Counted from the stretch's first letter, positions 1 to 8,551 are shown. The stretch: DNA of 64,000 nucleotides from Nocardioides sp. Soil805 (GCF_001429625.1 NZ_LMSU01000001.1:377498-441497), one strand, 5' to 3'. Made by a program: numbers and translations. Notes: generated from the letters alone by a model not told the origin.

Positions 1-32
1 CGCGATCGGCGGACGGGTCGCGGACGGCACCC

Positions 33-38
33 TAGGCT
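33..38 (+). promoter_or_regulatory. -10 element for a leaderless start
   Basis: TAGGCT ends 6 nt before the ATG at 45, so transcription would begin at or next to the start codon. No Shine-Dalgarno sequence is present. Confidence 0.6.
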
Positions 39-44
39 GGGGTC

Positions 45-848
45 ATGAGCACCTGTGCACGGTGCGGCCATGAGCTCGGGGTGGGCCGCTTCTGCACCAA
101 CTGCGGGCACCCGATCGGCCAGCCCGTCCCCGAGTCCGAGGTGCTCCCCCGTCTCGACGAGGCAACGTCCGCGACGCCCGGACCGGCCCCGCGCCCGCTG
201 CGACCGCCGTGGTTGCTGGCCGTCGTCGGCGCGGTCCTGGCCCTGTTGCTCCTCGTCGTTCTCGTCTCCTGCCTGGGGGGCGACGAGGACGCCGCGGAGC
301 CCGCCGGCACCCCGGGCGGCCCGTCGACCGAGGGTCCCGAGACCGCCGGTGGGCAGCGCCGGCCGGTCGACGTCGCACCCCGCGCCCGCATCGAGGCCCC
401 GGCGCCGGCGCCGGTCACGACCGACCTCGACGGCAGCACCGTGGGATTCGCTGCGGACCAGATGGTCGACGGCGTCCCCCAGACCTCGTGGCGCGTCAGC
501 GGGGACGCCACCGGCAGCACCATCACCTTCACGTTGCGGCGGCCCACCACACTGACCTCCGTCGGGCTGGTCAACGGCTACGCCAAGACCGTGCCCGACG
601 GGTCGTCCCTCGTCGACTGGTACCCGCTCAACCGGCGCATCACCCGCGTCCTGTGGGTCTTCGACGACGGCTCCACGGTGGGCCACGACCTCCGCGAGGT
701 GCGCCGGCTCCAGCGGGTGCGGATCGACCCGGTCACGACCCGGACCGTGGAGCTCCGCATCGCCACCGTGACGCCGCCCGGAGCGGGGCCCCTGGGTCGC
801 GACTACACCGCGATCAGCGAGGTCGTCCTCTCCGGCACGCCCGCCTGA
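45..848 (+). CDS. Zinc-ribbon membrane protein with discoidin-like C-terminal domain
   Basis: This 267-residue protein starts with a zinc ribbon (Cys4, Cys7, Cys17 and Cys20 in two CxxC pairs). A proline-rich linker and one membrane segment at about 55-78 follow. The C-terminal domain at about 130-265 resembles the galactose-binding/discoidin fold called the NADase-type glycan-binding domain. The zinc ribbon is probably cytoplasmic and the beta domain outside, so it may sense or bind surface glycans; this is inference. The ATG at 45 is chosen because a -10 element sits 6 nt upstream. It converges with the ABC permease gene. Confidence 0.75.
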   Translation: MSTCARCGHELGVGRFCTNCGHPIGQPVPESEVLPRLDEATSATPGPAPRPLRPPWLLAVVGAVLALLLLVVLVSCLGGDEDAAEPAGTPGGPSTEGPETAGGQRRPVDVAPRARIEAPAPAPVTTDLDGSTVGFAADQMVDGVPQTSWRVSGDATGSTITFTLRRPTTLTSVGLVNGYAKTVPDGSSLVDWYPLNRRITRVLWVFDDGSTVGHDLREVRRLQRVRIDPVTTRTVELRIATVTPPGAGPLGRDYTAISEVVLSGTPA

Positions 849-852
849 GCAG

Positions 853-888
853 CGCGACGGCCGGACCCCACCGGGGCCCGGCCGCGCG
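853..888. terminator. Likely bidirectional terminator hairpin
   Basis: A very GC-rich inverted repeat (arms CGCG-CGGCCGG-CCCC and its complement, loop about 3 nt, minor bulges) fills the gap between two convergent genes. There is no T-tract, which is common for actinobacterial terminators. Confidence 0.6.
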
Positions 889-902
889 TCGTACGACCTG
901 CG

Positions 903-1721
903 TCACTTCACCTCGGAGCGCATCACCAGGGCCAGGCCCACGGCGAGCGGCGCGACCAGCCAGACGACGCTGCTGGTGCCGAGCTGGGCCCAGTACTCGC
1001 CCGTCATGGTCCCGTCGTAGAGCCGGGAGCTGGCGTAGTTGAAGTCGACCCACGGCTGGAGGTCGGCGAACCACGACTGCGCACCGGCGAGCAGCATCAG
1101 CAGGCTCGGCAGCACGAGCGAGTAGACGAAGTAGGCAACGATGGCGGCCGCCGAGCTGCGCAGCAGCACGCCCAGCATGAAGCCGACGGTCATGCCCAGC
1201 ACCTGGGCCAGCACGATGCCGGCGAACTCCGACACCGACACGTTCCACGTCGTGTCGACACCCGCGATGGCGGAGCCGACCACGTTGCCGAGCGCTCCGA
1301 CGACGAGAGCGACGAACATCGACACCACGCCGACGAGGACGGCCGAGATCGCCTTGGCGGCGATCGTGCGGCCGCGGCGCGGGATCATCGTGTACGTCGT
1401 GAGGCCGGTGCGCTGGGTGTACTCACCGGTGACCGACAGGATCGCGATCATCGGCAAGATGATCGACATCGGGATCCCGATGGCACTGGCGAAGAGCTGG
1501 AAGTCGATGTCCGCGTCGGGCGCGAAGAGGATCGCCGCCCCGGTGGCGAGCACCGAGAGGATCGCGATGCTCATCAGCATCCAGAAGCCGGCGCGGGTGT
1601 CGAACATCTTGCGCAGCTCGACGCCGACGATCCGGCCCATGCCGATCGGTGGGACCGCCCTGCGCTCGCGCGGGGCAGCCGTGGTGGGGAGGGTCGTGGG
1701 CTGGACGGTCGTGGCGGTCAT
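903..1721 (-). CDS. ABC-2 type transporter permease
   Basis: This 272-residue integral membrane protein has about six predicted transmembrane segments. The layout is typical of ABC-2 permeases: a cytoplasmic N-terminus with the short VELRKMFDTRAGF stretch, then three pairs of hydrophobic helices. It should form the membrane half of an exporter with the ATPase encoded just upstream. Its ATG overlaps the ATPase stop codon in an ATGA (1718-1721), so the two are translationally coupled. The substrate cannot be read from the sequence; lipids, antibiotics or peptides are possible. Confidence 0.85.
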   Translation of the reverse strand: MTATTVQPTTLPTTAAPRERRAVPPIGMGRIVGVELRKMFDTRAGFWMLMSIAILSVLATGAAILFAPDADIDFQLFASAIGIPMSIILPMIAILSVTGEYTQRTGLTTYTMIPRRGRTIAAKAISAVLVGVVSMFVALVVGALGNVVGSAIAGVDTTWNVSVSEFAGIVLAQVLGMTVGFMLGVLLRSSAAAIVAYFVYSLVLPSLLMLLAGAQSWFADLQPWVDFNYASSRLYDGTMTGEYWAQLGTSSVVWLVAPLAVGLALVMRSEVK

Positions 1722-2638
1722 GCCGCTGCTCCTTCTCGCTGGGTGTCGGAGGTGAGCTCGAGGAACATGTCCTCCAGGCCGGCGCCGTCGCCGGACCTCA
1801 GCTCGGTGAGGGGGACGCCCGCGCCGAGGGCGACGCGACCGACCAGATCGGGGGTGGCGTCCGTGCGCAGTCCGCCGTCGACGGCGCTGCAGGAGACGCC
1901 CGCGGCGGCCAGGGCCTGCCCGAGCACCTCGGCGTCGGGGGTGCGGACCAGGGTGCCGGCCCCCGCGAGCAGCTCCGCCTTGGTGCCCTGCGCGACGATC
2001 CGGCCGTGGCCGATGACCACGATGTCGTCGGCGATCACCTCGATCTCGTGGAGGAGGTGGGAGGACAGCAGCACGGTGCCGCCCCGCTGCGCGAAGTCGC
2101 GCAGCAGGTCGCGCATCCAGCGGATGCCCGCCGGGTCGAGGCCGTTGGCCGGCTCGTCGAGGATCAGCACCCGGGGGTCGCCGATGAGGGCGGCGGCGAT
2201 GCCGAGCCGCTGCCGCATGCCGAGGGAGTAGTTGCGGACCCGGCGGCCCGCCTCCAGCGGCGTGAGGCTGACCAGGTCGAGCATCTCGTCGACGCGCCCC
2301 TTCGGCAGCCCCATGGTGCGCTGCGCGATGGTCAGGATCTCGCGACCGGTGCGCCCGGCGTGCTGGGCCGAGGCATCGAGGAGGACCCCGACCTCGTGGC
2401 CGGGGTTGGTCAGGTCGACGAAGCGGACGCCGTCGATGAGGGCGGAGCCCGAGGTGGCCGGGGTGAGGCCGACCATGATCCGCATGGTGGTGGACTTGCC
2501 CGCGCCGTTGGGTCCGAGGAAGCCGGTGACCCGGCCGGGCCGGGCGGTGAAGGTGACGTCGTCGACGGCCGTGAAGCCGCCGCGCCGTCCTGAGCCTGTC
2601 GAAGGGTACGTCCGGGTGAGTGACTCGACTGTGATCAT
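1718..2638 (-). CDS. ABC transporter ATP-binding protein
   Basis: This 306-residue ATPase powers the adjacent permease. Visible motifs are Walker A GPNGAGKST at about 42-50, a YSLGMRQRLGIA signature and Walker B ILDEPANGLDP. The C-terminal 80 residues are the usual extension of drug-exporter ATPases. I chose the ATG at 2638, which has GGGAGAG about 9 nt upstream; a GTG at 2665 is possible but has no ribosome-binding site. Residues 11-19 (YPSTGSGRR) lie before the usual FTAVDDVTF strand and are encoded by a REP-like 18-mer, so they look like an in-frame insertion. Confidence 0.9.
   Translation of the reverse strand: MITVESLTRTYPSTGSGRRGGFTAVDDVTFTARPGRVTGFLGPNGAGKSTTMRIMVGLTPATSGSALIDGVRFVDLTNPGHEVGVLLDASAQHAGRTGREILTIAQRTMGLPKGRVDEMLDLVSLTPLEAGRRVRNYSLGMRQRLGIAAALIGDPRVLILDEPANGLDPAGIRWMRDLLRDFAQRGGTVLLSSHLLHEIEVIADDIVVIGHGRIVAQGTKAELLAGAGTLVRTPDAEVLGQALAAAGVSCSAVDGGLRTDATPDLVGRVALGAGVPLTELRSGDGAGLEDMFLELTSDTQREGAAA
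2588..2605. repeat. REP-like 18-mer inside a coding region
   Basis: TCCTGAGCCTGTCGAAGG (complement CCTTCGACAGGCTCAGGA) lies in frame in the ABC ATPase gene. From memory this 18-mer is a dispersed repeat in several actinobacterial genomes. Only one full copy is seen in this window. Confidence 0.55.
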
Positions 2639-2747
2639 GGGCCCCACGCTCTCCCGGGCGGGCACCCGCGCACATCGGGGACAACGCTGGGAACGACCAC
2701 GGCCGCACCCCGAGGTCGTCTCGGGGTCGCCCCCGAGGTGCTCCTCC

Positions 2748-2753
2748 TAGGCT
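2748..2753 (+). promoter_or_regulatory. -10 element for the GNAT gene at 2760
   Basis: TAGGCT, then 6 nt, then GTG. It is the same hexamer and spacing as at position 33. Confidence 0.6.
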
Positions 2754-2759
2754 GGTCCC

Positions 2760-3242
2760 GTGCCGCGCACCGTCATCACCTCCATCAGCGGCCCCGAGCA
2801 GCTCGCCGCGGCGGTCGAGGTGTGGGCCTCGGCCCGCGAGGCGGTCGGCGGCACGCCCACCGGCCAGCGTCGCGCGCGGGTGGAGGCGAAGGTCCGCGAC
2901 AGCCCGGTCGCCCTGCTCGCGACGTACGGCGCCCGTCCGGCCGGCATGGTGGTCGCCGAGCCGTACGCCGAGGGCGGGGTCGAGGACCCCGCCTGCGGGC
3001 ACGTGGCGATGGTCTTCGTCGATCCCCGCTACTGGGGCAGCGGCATCGGTGGCGCACTGGTCCGGGCGCTGCAGGCGACGCCGGAGGGCACGGCGTGGAC
3101 GCGGCTCAGCGTGTGGACCCGCGCCACCAACCGCCGCGCACTGCGCCTCTACGGCTCGTGCGGCTTCGTGGACACCGGGGACCGGGCCAGCCTGCACGAG
3201 GGCGAGGAGATCATCCGCCTGGAGTGGCGGCGACCCGGCTGA
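2760..3242 (+). CDS. GNAT family N-acetyltransferase
   Basis: This 160-residue single-domain protein has the acetyl-CoA binding motif A in VDPRYWGSGIGGALVRAL (about residues 88-105). The C-terminal half carries the typical N-R-R-A-L-R-L-Y-G-F strand and helix. It should acetylate a small molecule or a protein amine; the substrate is unknown. The GTG start is supported by the leaderless -10 element. Its 3' end overlaps the convergent threonine aldolase gene by about 32 nt. Confidence 0.85.
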   Translation: MPRTVITSISGPEQLAAAVEVWASAREAVGGTPTGQRRARVEAKVRDSPVALLATYGARPAGMVVAEPYAEGGVEDPACGHVAMVFVDPRYWGSGIGGALVRALQATPEGTAWTRLSVWTRATNRRALRLYGSCGFVDTGDRASLHEGEEIIRLEWRRPG

Positions 3243-4221
3243 GCACGGCAGCGGCGCGCCGGGCGTCGTCGGTGCTGACGTCGAGGTGCGTCACGAGGCG
3301 TACGGCGCGTGGTCCGACGGGCGCGACCCGCACGCCCTCCTCGGCGGCCCGTGCGACGAAGCGCGCCGCGTCGTCGCGCTCGACCACCACGATGTTGGTG
3401 TCCACCGTGGCGGGGTCGACGCCGCACGCCTCCGCGAGCAGCCGGGCGTGCGCGTGGTCGTCGGCCAACCGCTCGACGTGGTGGTCGAGGGCGTGCAGGC
3501 CGGCCGCCGCGAGGATGCCGACCTGGCGCATCCCGCCCCCGAGCCGCTTGCGCCACACCCGGGCCTCGGCGATCGCGTCGCGGCTGCCGATCATGAGCGA
3601 GCCCACCGGGGCGCCCAGTCCCTTGGACAGGCACACGGCCATCACGTCGGCCACCGCGCCGTACTCCACGAGCGGGGTGCCGGAGGCGACGTGCGCGTTC
3701 CAGATGCGGGCCCCGTCCATGTGGATCCGGGTGTCGACGCCGTCGGCCCAGGCGCGCAGCGCGCGCAGGTCCTCGACGGGCAGCACGGTCCCCCCGGCGA
3801 AGTTGTGCGTGCACTCCACCGACACGGCGGCGGTGGCGACGAAGAAGGGCCCCATGTCGGGGGCGTACAGCCGCTCGATCGCGGGCAGGTCGACCTGTCC
3901 GCGCGGGTCCGTCCAGGTGCGCATGGTCAGTCCGGTGATCGCCCCGTGCGCGCCCAGCTCGGCGCGGGCGATGTGGGCGCTGGACTCGCAGAGCACCTCC
4001 TGCCCGACCCCGACGATGCTGCGGACGGCCAGCACGTTGGCCAGCGACCCGGTCGGGGTGAAGAGCGCCGCCTCGTGGCCGAACATCGCGGCGACCCGGT
4101 CCTCCAGCGCGTTGACGGTCGGGTCCTCGGCGTAGACGTCGTCACCCACCTCCGCGGTCGCCATCGCGGCCCGCATGGACTCGGTCGGACGGGTCAGGGT
4201 GTCGGAGCGCAGGTCGATCAC
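3211..4221 (-). CDS. ltaE: Low-specificity L-threonine aldolase
   Basis: This 336-residue PLP-dependent enzyme of the beta-eliminating lyase family cleaves L-threonine or L-allo-threonine to glycine and acetaldehyde in the cytosol. Landmarks are the N-terminal MIDLRSDTLTRPT, the AALFTPTGSLANVLA region, HMDGARIWNA and the PLP lysine in CLSKGLGAPVGS. Length matches the family. The GTG at 4221 has TGGGAT 6 nt upstream (4228-4233) and no Shine-Dalgarno, so it is probably leaderless. Confidence 0.92.
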   Translation of the reverse strand: MIDLRSDTLTRPTESMRAAMATAEVGDDVYAEDPTVNALEDRVAAMFGHEAALFTPTGSLANVLAVRSIVGVGQEVLCESSAHIARAELGAHGAITGLTMRTWTDPRGQVDLPAIERLYAPDMGPFFVATAAVSVECTHNFAGGTVLPVEDLRALRAWADGVDTRIHMDGARIWNAHVASGTPLVEYGAVADVMAVCLSKGLGAPVGSLMIGSRDAIAEARVWRKRLGGGMRQVGILAAAGLHALDHHVERLADDHAHARLLAEACGVDPATVDTNIVVVERDDAARFVARAAEEGVRVAPVGPRAVRLVTHLDVSTDDARRAAAVLSRVAATPGG

Positions 4222-4242
4222 GCGCCCATCCCATCACGTGGC

Positions 4243-5421
4243 TCAGGGACAGACGTCGTACGTCGTCGGCGGGCCGTTGCTGGGGTGGGGCGTCACCGTC
4301 GTTGGGGTCGGCCGGGCGCACGTCGGCGTCTGCTCGTCGGTCGGGTCGGGCTCCCCCGGCTCCCGCTCCTCCTGCGGCTGGTCCAGCGGCGTCACGCGGG
4401 GCCGCGGGGGCTCGATCGTGCTCGTGGCCACGAGGTCGTACAGCTCCGGGATCGAGTAGCGCACCCATGCCGCGTCCTCCCCCCGGAGGTACACGCCGGC
4501 CTGCCCGATGGGGACGACCAGGACGGGCTCCCCGTCGGTCGGCAGCAGCGCGAGGTCGAACGCCGCGACGTGCGCCTCGTCGCCGCAGTCGTCGCCCACC
4601 TCCTCGACCAGGGCCTCCACCTGGTCCTGCGTCAGGTCGAGCTCGGGCTCCCAGTCGCGGCCGCCGTCGACGCTGTGCTCGACCGTGACACCGTCGTCGA
4701 GGATCCGCCAGCACATCTCCGGCTCGGTGGGGTCGCACTGCTGGAGCCCGCTCCGCTCCGCGGACGACAGCTGGACCTCGGGGCGCTCGATCGTCCGCGT
4801 CGCGTCGATCGTGTAGCTGATCGAGGAGTGCTCACCGATCGTCAGCCGCTGCTCGACCCGGCGAGGACGTCCCGGGAAGTCGCCCTCGACGCGGGACGCC
4901 GAGGTGAGGGCCATGCCCTCGGCGCAGCCGGTCGCAGCCGTGGCCAGCACCGCGACGGGCAGGACCGCCATCCCGGACCCGACCGCCACCACTCGACGCC
5001 ACGGCAGCGCCGGCGACCGTCGTACCTGTCGGTCGACCCACCACGCGACTCCGAGCGCGGGCAGCGCCAGGAGGTCGGTCACGTCGGGTCGGATCAGGGT
5101 GGGCACGCCGCTCAGGCTCCAGGCCGCGCTGGTGGCGGCCGCGCCGGTGGCGGAGGTCTTCGCGACGACGAACCCGACCCCGGTCAGGATGGTCGCGGTC
5201 GGCGCCGGGTGGCGCAGGCCGAGCGCGGCGAGGAGCACCGCGAGGAGCAGCGGGGCCACGACCAGGCCCACCACGTCGCTCAGCTTGCCGGTCAGGATCC
5301 CGGGGTACGCCTGCTTCAGGACGTGGTCGTTGAGGACCAGCACGACGAGCGCGAGGACCGACGCGGGCGCGGCCAGGGCCCGGAGGGCGTGGGCCACCTC
5401 GGTCCCCCGTGCGCGCGCCAT
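4243..5421 (-). CDS. Conserved membrane protein, unknown function
   Basis: This 392-residue protein has about four to five hydrophobic segments in the first 170 residues. A distinctive motif is NDHVLKQAYPGILTGKLSDV followed by a GLVVAPLLL helix. The rest is a soluble domain with two possible disulfide cysteines (QQCDPTEPEMCW) and an acidic C-terminus. The motif recalls a little-studied family in actinobacteria and myxobacteria, but I know no function. A CACACT hexamer 7 nt before the ATG suggests a leaderless mRNA. Confidence 0.7.
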   Translation of the reverse strand: MARARGTEVAHALRALAAPASVLALVVLVLNDHVLKQAYPGILTGKLSDVVGLVVAPLLLAVLLAALGLRHPAPTATILTGVGFVVAKTSATGAAATSAAWSLSGVPTLIRPDVTDLLALPALGVAWWVDRQVRRSPALPWRRVVAVGSGMAVLPVAVLATAATGCAEGMALTSASRVEGDFPGRPRRVEQRLTIGEHSSISYTIDATRTIERPEVQLSSAERSGLQQCDPTEPEMCWRILDDGVTVEHSVDGGRDWEPELDLTQDQVEALVEEVGDDCGDEAHVAAFDLALLPTDGEPVLVVPIGQAGVYLRGEDAAWVRYSIPELYDLVATSTIEPPRPRVTPLDQPQEEREPGEPDPTDEQTPTCARPTPTTVTPHPSNGPPTTYDVCP

Positions 5422-5500
5422 GGCGCCCAGTGTGGGTCAGTGTCGCGACCGCGGGGCGGGAACGCCGACATCCGCGTGGGTCAGGCCGTGCGCGCTCTGT

Positions 5501-5593
5501 GTCTCGACCCGCCGTCGCCCGTGCTCGCGAGCTCGCCCGAGCGGGCTGGCTCGACCCTCCTCGGTCGCGCCCGTCCTTCGTTCCTCAGGACGT
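5501..5593. repeat. Intergenic repeat-like element reaching into aroG
   Basis: The stretch from GTCTCGACCC to TTCCTCAGGACG has short self-complementary words (CTCGCGAG, GCCCGAGCGGGC) and ends in CCTTCGTTCCTCAGG, which resembles the 18-mer at 2588. It covers most of the gap behind aroG and supplies its stop codon. Similar mosaic sequences recur between genes in Nocardioides-type genomes, from memory. Confidence 0.4.
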
Positions 5594-6940
5594 GCGCGCT
5601 CGGAGCATCTCGGCGACGAGGAACGCGAGCTCGAGGGACTGCACCCGGTTGAGCCGCGGGTCGACGACCGACTCGTAGCGGTGCGCGAGGCCGTGCTCGT
5701 CGATCTCCTCGCCACCGCCGACGATCTCGGTGACGTCGTCGCCGGTCATCTCGACCATCATCCCGCCGGGCACGGTGCCGAGAGCACGGTGCACGTCGAA
5801 GAAGCCCTGGATCTCGTCCAGCACGTCGTCGAAGCGTCGCGTCTTGTAGCCGGTCGACGCCTCGAAGGTGTTGCCGTGCATCGGGTCGCTCACCCACGCC
5901 ACCTGCACGCCCTCCGCGGTGACCTTCTCGACCAGCGGCGGGAGGCCGTCGCGGACCTTGCCCGCACCGAAGCGGGTGATGAAGGTGAGCCGGCCGGGCT
6001 CGTTGTCGGGGTTGAGCCGGGCCGCCAGCGCGAGCGCCTCGTCGGGGGTGGCCGTCGGGCCGAGCTTGACCCCGATGGGGTTGCGGATGTGGCGGAAGTA
6101 CTCCACGTGGGCGCCGTCGATCTGGCGGGTGCGCTCCCCGATCCAGACCATGTGGCCCGAGACGTTGTAGGGCTGCTCGGTGCGCGAGTCGATGCGCGTC
6201 ATCGCGTGCTCGTACTCCAGCAGCAGCGCCTCGTGGCTGGCGTGGAAGTCGACGCGGTGGAACTCGTCGGGGTCGGCGCCGATGGCCTTCATGAAGGTCA
6301 GCGCGCGCTCGATCTCGCCGGCCATCAGCTCGTAGCGCTGGGCGTAGGGCGACTCGCGGACGAAGTCGTTGTTCCAGGTGTGCACCTGGCGCAGGTCGGC
6401 GTAGCCGCCGGTCACGAAGGCGCGGACGAGGTTGAGGGTCGCCGCGGACGAGTTGTAGACGTCCACGAGGCGCTGGGGGTCCGGGATGCGCGACTCGGGG
6501 GTGAACTCGAAGCCGTTGACGGCGTCGCCGCGGTAGGCCGGCAGGGTGACCGGGCCGTCGGGGGTATCGCGGGTCTCGAGGTCGCTGGAGCGGGGCTTGG
6601 CGTACTGGCCGGCCATGCGGCCGAGCTTCACGACCGGCACCGACGCGGCGTACGTCAGCACGACGGCCATCTGCAGCAGCACCCGCAGCTTGTTGCGGAC
6701 GTTGTCGGCGGTCACGCCGTCGAACGTCTCGGCACAGTCGCCGCCGGCGAGCAGGAACGCCTCGCCCCGGCTCACGGCCGCGATCTTGTCCTTGAGCTCG
6801 TCGCACTCGCCCGCGAAGACGAGCGGGGGCGCGGTGCGCAGCCGTGCCACGGCCTTGCCGACCGCCGCCTGGTCGGGGTACGTCGGCTGCTGGGCCGCGC
6901 CGAGGGCGTGCAGCTGGTCGAGGGTGGGGATGGTGCTCAC
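5585..6940 (-). CDS. aroG: Class II DAHP synthase
   Basis: This 451-residue enzyme condenses phosphoenolpyruvate and erythrose-4-phosphate to DAHP, the first step of the shikimate pathway. It is the plant-like (AroAII) class, as shown by FLLAGGDCAETFDGV, the WIGERTRQIDGAHVEYFRHIRNPIGVK stretch and the MHGNTFE motif near the C-terminus. Length matches the family. The GTG at 6940 has TACCCT 6 nt upstream. Its last codons and stop fall in the repeat-like element at 5501-5593. Confidence 0.95.
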   Translation of the reverse strand: MSTIPTLDQLHALGAAQQPTYPDQAAVGKAVARLRTAPPLVFAGECDELKDKIAAVSRGEAFLLAGGDCAETFDGVTADNVRNKLRVLLQMAVVLTYAASVPVVKLGRMAGQYAKPRSSDLETRDTPDGPVTLPAYRGDAVNGFEFTPESRIPDPQRLVDVYNSSAATLNLVRAFVTGGYADLRQVHTWNNDFVRESPYAQRYELMAGEIERALTFMKAIGADPDEFHRVDFHASHEALLLEYEHAMTRIDSRTEQPYNVSGHMVWIGERTRQIDGAHVEYFRHIRNPIGVKLGPTATPDEALALAARLNPDNEPGRLTFITRFGAGKVRDGLPPLVEKVTAEGVQVAWVSDPMHGNTFEASTGYKTRRFDDVLDEIQGFFDVHRALGTVPGGMMVEMTGDDVTEIVGGGEEIDEHGLAHRYESVVDPRLNRVQSLELAFLVAEMLRARTS

Positions 6941-6946
6941 CCCTCA

Positions 6947-6952
6947 AGGGTA
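6947..6952 (-). promoter_or_regulatory. -10 element of aroG
   Basis: On the minus strand TACCCT is followed by TGAGGG and then GTG. Confidence 0.6.
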
Positions 6953-7016
6953 CGGCGGGTGGGCGCCGCGGCCCGACTCGTGACCGGTGGGCGGTCCCCC
7001 GGCCCGCCCGGCACGC

Positions 7017-8468
7017 TCAGCGAGCGTCATCCTCCATGCGCTCGATGTCGCGGAAGCCGGTCTTCTTGGCGCGGATGCCGCGGTTGGTCAGCCACGTGAG
7101 CGCCCACAGCACGATGCCGAGCAGCAGCAGGCCGCCCGCGATCTTGTACTGGATCATGTCCGCCTCGGTGCGCGCCCAGGGGCCGAGCAGGTAGGCGCAG
7201 CAGAGGGCGCCGACCACCGGCAGGAACGTCGGGGCACGGAACGCCTTCTCCGGTGTCGGGTCCCGGCGCAGCACGAGGCAGGCGATGTTGACGACCGTGA
7301 ACACCGCCAGCAGCAGCGTGGCCGTGGTGCCCGACAGGGCACCGACCACCGAGTTGTCGGACATCAGGGTCACCACCGTGATGAGGCCCAGCGCCAGCAG
7401 CGTGGTGAAGAGGATCGCGGTCCACGGCGAGCGGCGTCCGGGCAGCACCTTGCCGAGGCTGCGCGGCAGCACGTCCTGCTGGGCCATGCCGTAGATGAGC
7501 CGGCTGGCCATCAGCATGTTGATCAGGGCGGTGTTGGCGACGGCGAAGACGGTGAGGAACGGGAAGAGCTTGTCGATCGGCAGGTCCGGCACCCCGATCT
7601 TGACCACGTCGAGCAGGATCCCGGCCTCGGCGTTGGTCGGCTCGGCGATCTGGCCCGCCGGGATGACGGCCACCACCGAGACGGCGACGAGCATGTAGAT
7701 GACGACCGCGATGCCCAGCCCGGTGAGCATGGTGCGCGGGAAGATGCGCATCGGGTCCTGGGTCTCCTCGACCATGTTGACCGAGTCCTCGAAGCCGACC
7801 ATGGAGAAGAACGCGATGGCGGTGGCGACGGTGACGGCCATGAACAGGCCCTTGTCATCGGGGTTCTCGAAGACCGTGATGCGTCCCAGGTCGGCGTCGC
7901 CCTTGCCGACGACGTAGAAGCCGATGGCGATGACGATGGCCAGTGCCGTCATCTCGACGATGGTGAGCAGCACGTTGAACTTCACGCTCTCGCCCACGCC
8001 GCGCAGGTTGATCGCGGCCAGCAGCACCATGAAGAGCATCGCGGTGATCAGCGTGGTGGTCGTCGACGGGCTGTCGTTGCCGAAGCCGATCAGCAGGTTG
8101 GCCGCCAGCAGGTTGGACGACGTCGACGCGCTGGTGATGCCCGAGCAGACCACCGTGAACGCCACCAGGAACGTGACGAAGTGGATGCCGAAGGCCTTGT
8201 GCGTGTAGAGCGCGGCACCGGCCGCCTGGGGGTACTTGGTGACCAGCTCGAGGTAGGAGAACGCCGTCACCGTGGCCACCGCGAAGGCGACCAGGAAGGG
8301 CAGCCAGGCGATGCCGCCGACCTGCCCGGCCAGCTTGCCGGTGACGGCGTACACGCCCGCCCCGAGGATGTCGCCGACGATGAACAGCAACAGCAGCTTG
8401 GGGCCCATCACCCGCTTGAGGTCGGGCTCCGGGCCGTTGACGTCGGGCTCGGCAGTGCGGCTGCTCAT
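7017..8468 (-). CDS. APC family amino acid permease
   Basis: This 483-residue integral membrane transporter has about twelve transmembrane segments and the APC N-terminal signature GDILGAGVYAVTGKLAG. It should import amino acids or exchange them across the membrane using the proton gradient. The ATG at 8468 has a strong GGGGGAG ribosome-binding site. That site lies in the 3' arm of a 14-bp hairpin (8476-8524), so translation may be controlled by RNA folding. The gene follows the phosphofructokinase gene on the same strand. The exact amino acid cannot be inferred. Confidence 0.88.
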   Translation of the reverse strand: MSSRTAEPDVNGPEPDLKRVMGPKLLLLFIVGDILGAGVYAVTGKLAGQVGGIAWLPFLVAFAVATVTAFSYLELVTKYPQAAGAALYTHKAFGIHFVTFLVAFTVVCSGITSASTSSNLLAANLLIGFGNDSPSTTTTLITAMLFMVLLAAINLRGVGESVKFNVLLTIVEMTALAIVIAIGFYVVGKGDADLGRITVFENPDDKGLFMAVTVATAIAFFSMVGFEDSVNMVEETQDPMRIFPRTMLTGLGIAVVIYMLVAVSVVAVIPAGQIAEPTNAEAGILLDVVKIGVPDLPIDKLFPFLTVFAVANTALINMLMASRLIYGMAQQDVLPRSLGKVLPGRRSPWTAILFTTLLALGLITVVTLMSDNSVVGALSGTTATLLLAVFTVVNIACLVLRRDPTPEKAFRAPTFLPVVGALCCAYLLGPWARTEADMIQYKIAGGLLLLGIVLWALTWLTNRGIRAKKTGFRDIERMEDDAR

Positions 8469-8475
8469 GGCCACT

Positions 8476-8524
8476 CCCCCTCGAGAGTCGTGATGAATTC
8501 CCTCACTCTGGACTCGCGAGGGGG
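8476..8524 (-). promoter_or_regulatory. Hairpin sequestering the permease ribosome-binding site
   Basis: CCCCCTCGAGAGTC (8476-8489) and GACTCGCGAGGGGG (8511-8524) are complementary over 14 bp with one mismatch, with a 21-nt loop. On the minus strand the GGGGG of the downstream arm is part of the Shine-Dalgarno sequence of the permease. It could also terminate transcription after pfp. Confidence 0.65.
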
Positions 8525-8551
8525 TCAAGGCAAGCACCCCCGCTGACGCGG

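Noticed and set aside
903..3197. One very long minus-strand protein spanning the ABC genes and the acetyltransferase
   Set aside because: It is an artefact of high GC content. Only the permease part has family features; the rest is Arg/Gly/Pro-rich shadow of the ATPase gene.
5481..6947. Arg-rich open frame overlapping aroG
   Set aside because: It is antisense or off-frame to a clear class II DAHP synthase, has low-complexity composition and no recognisable domain.
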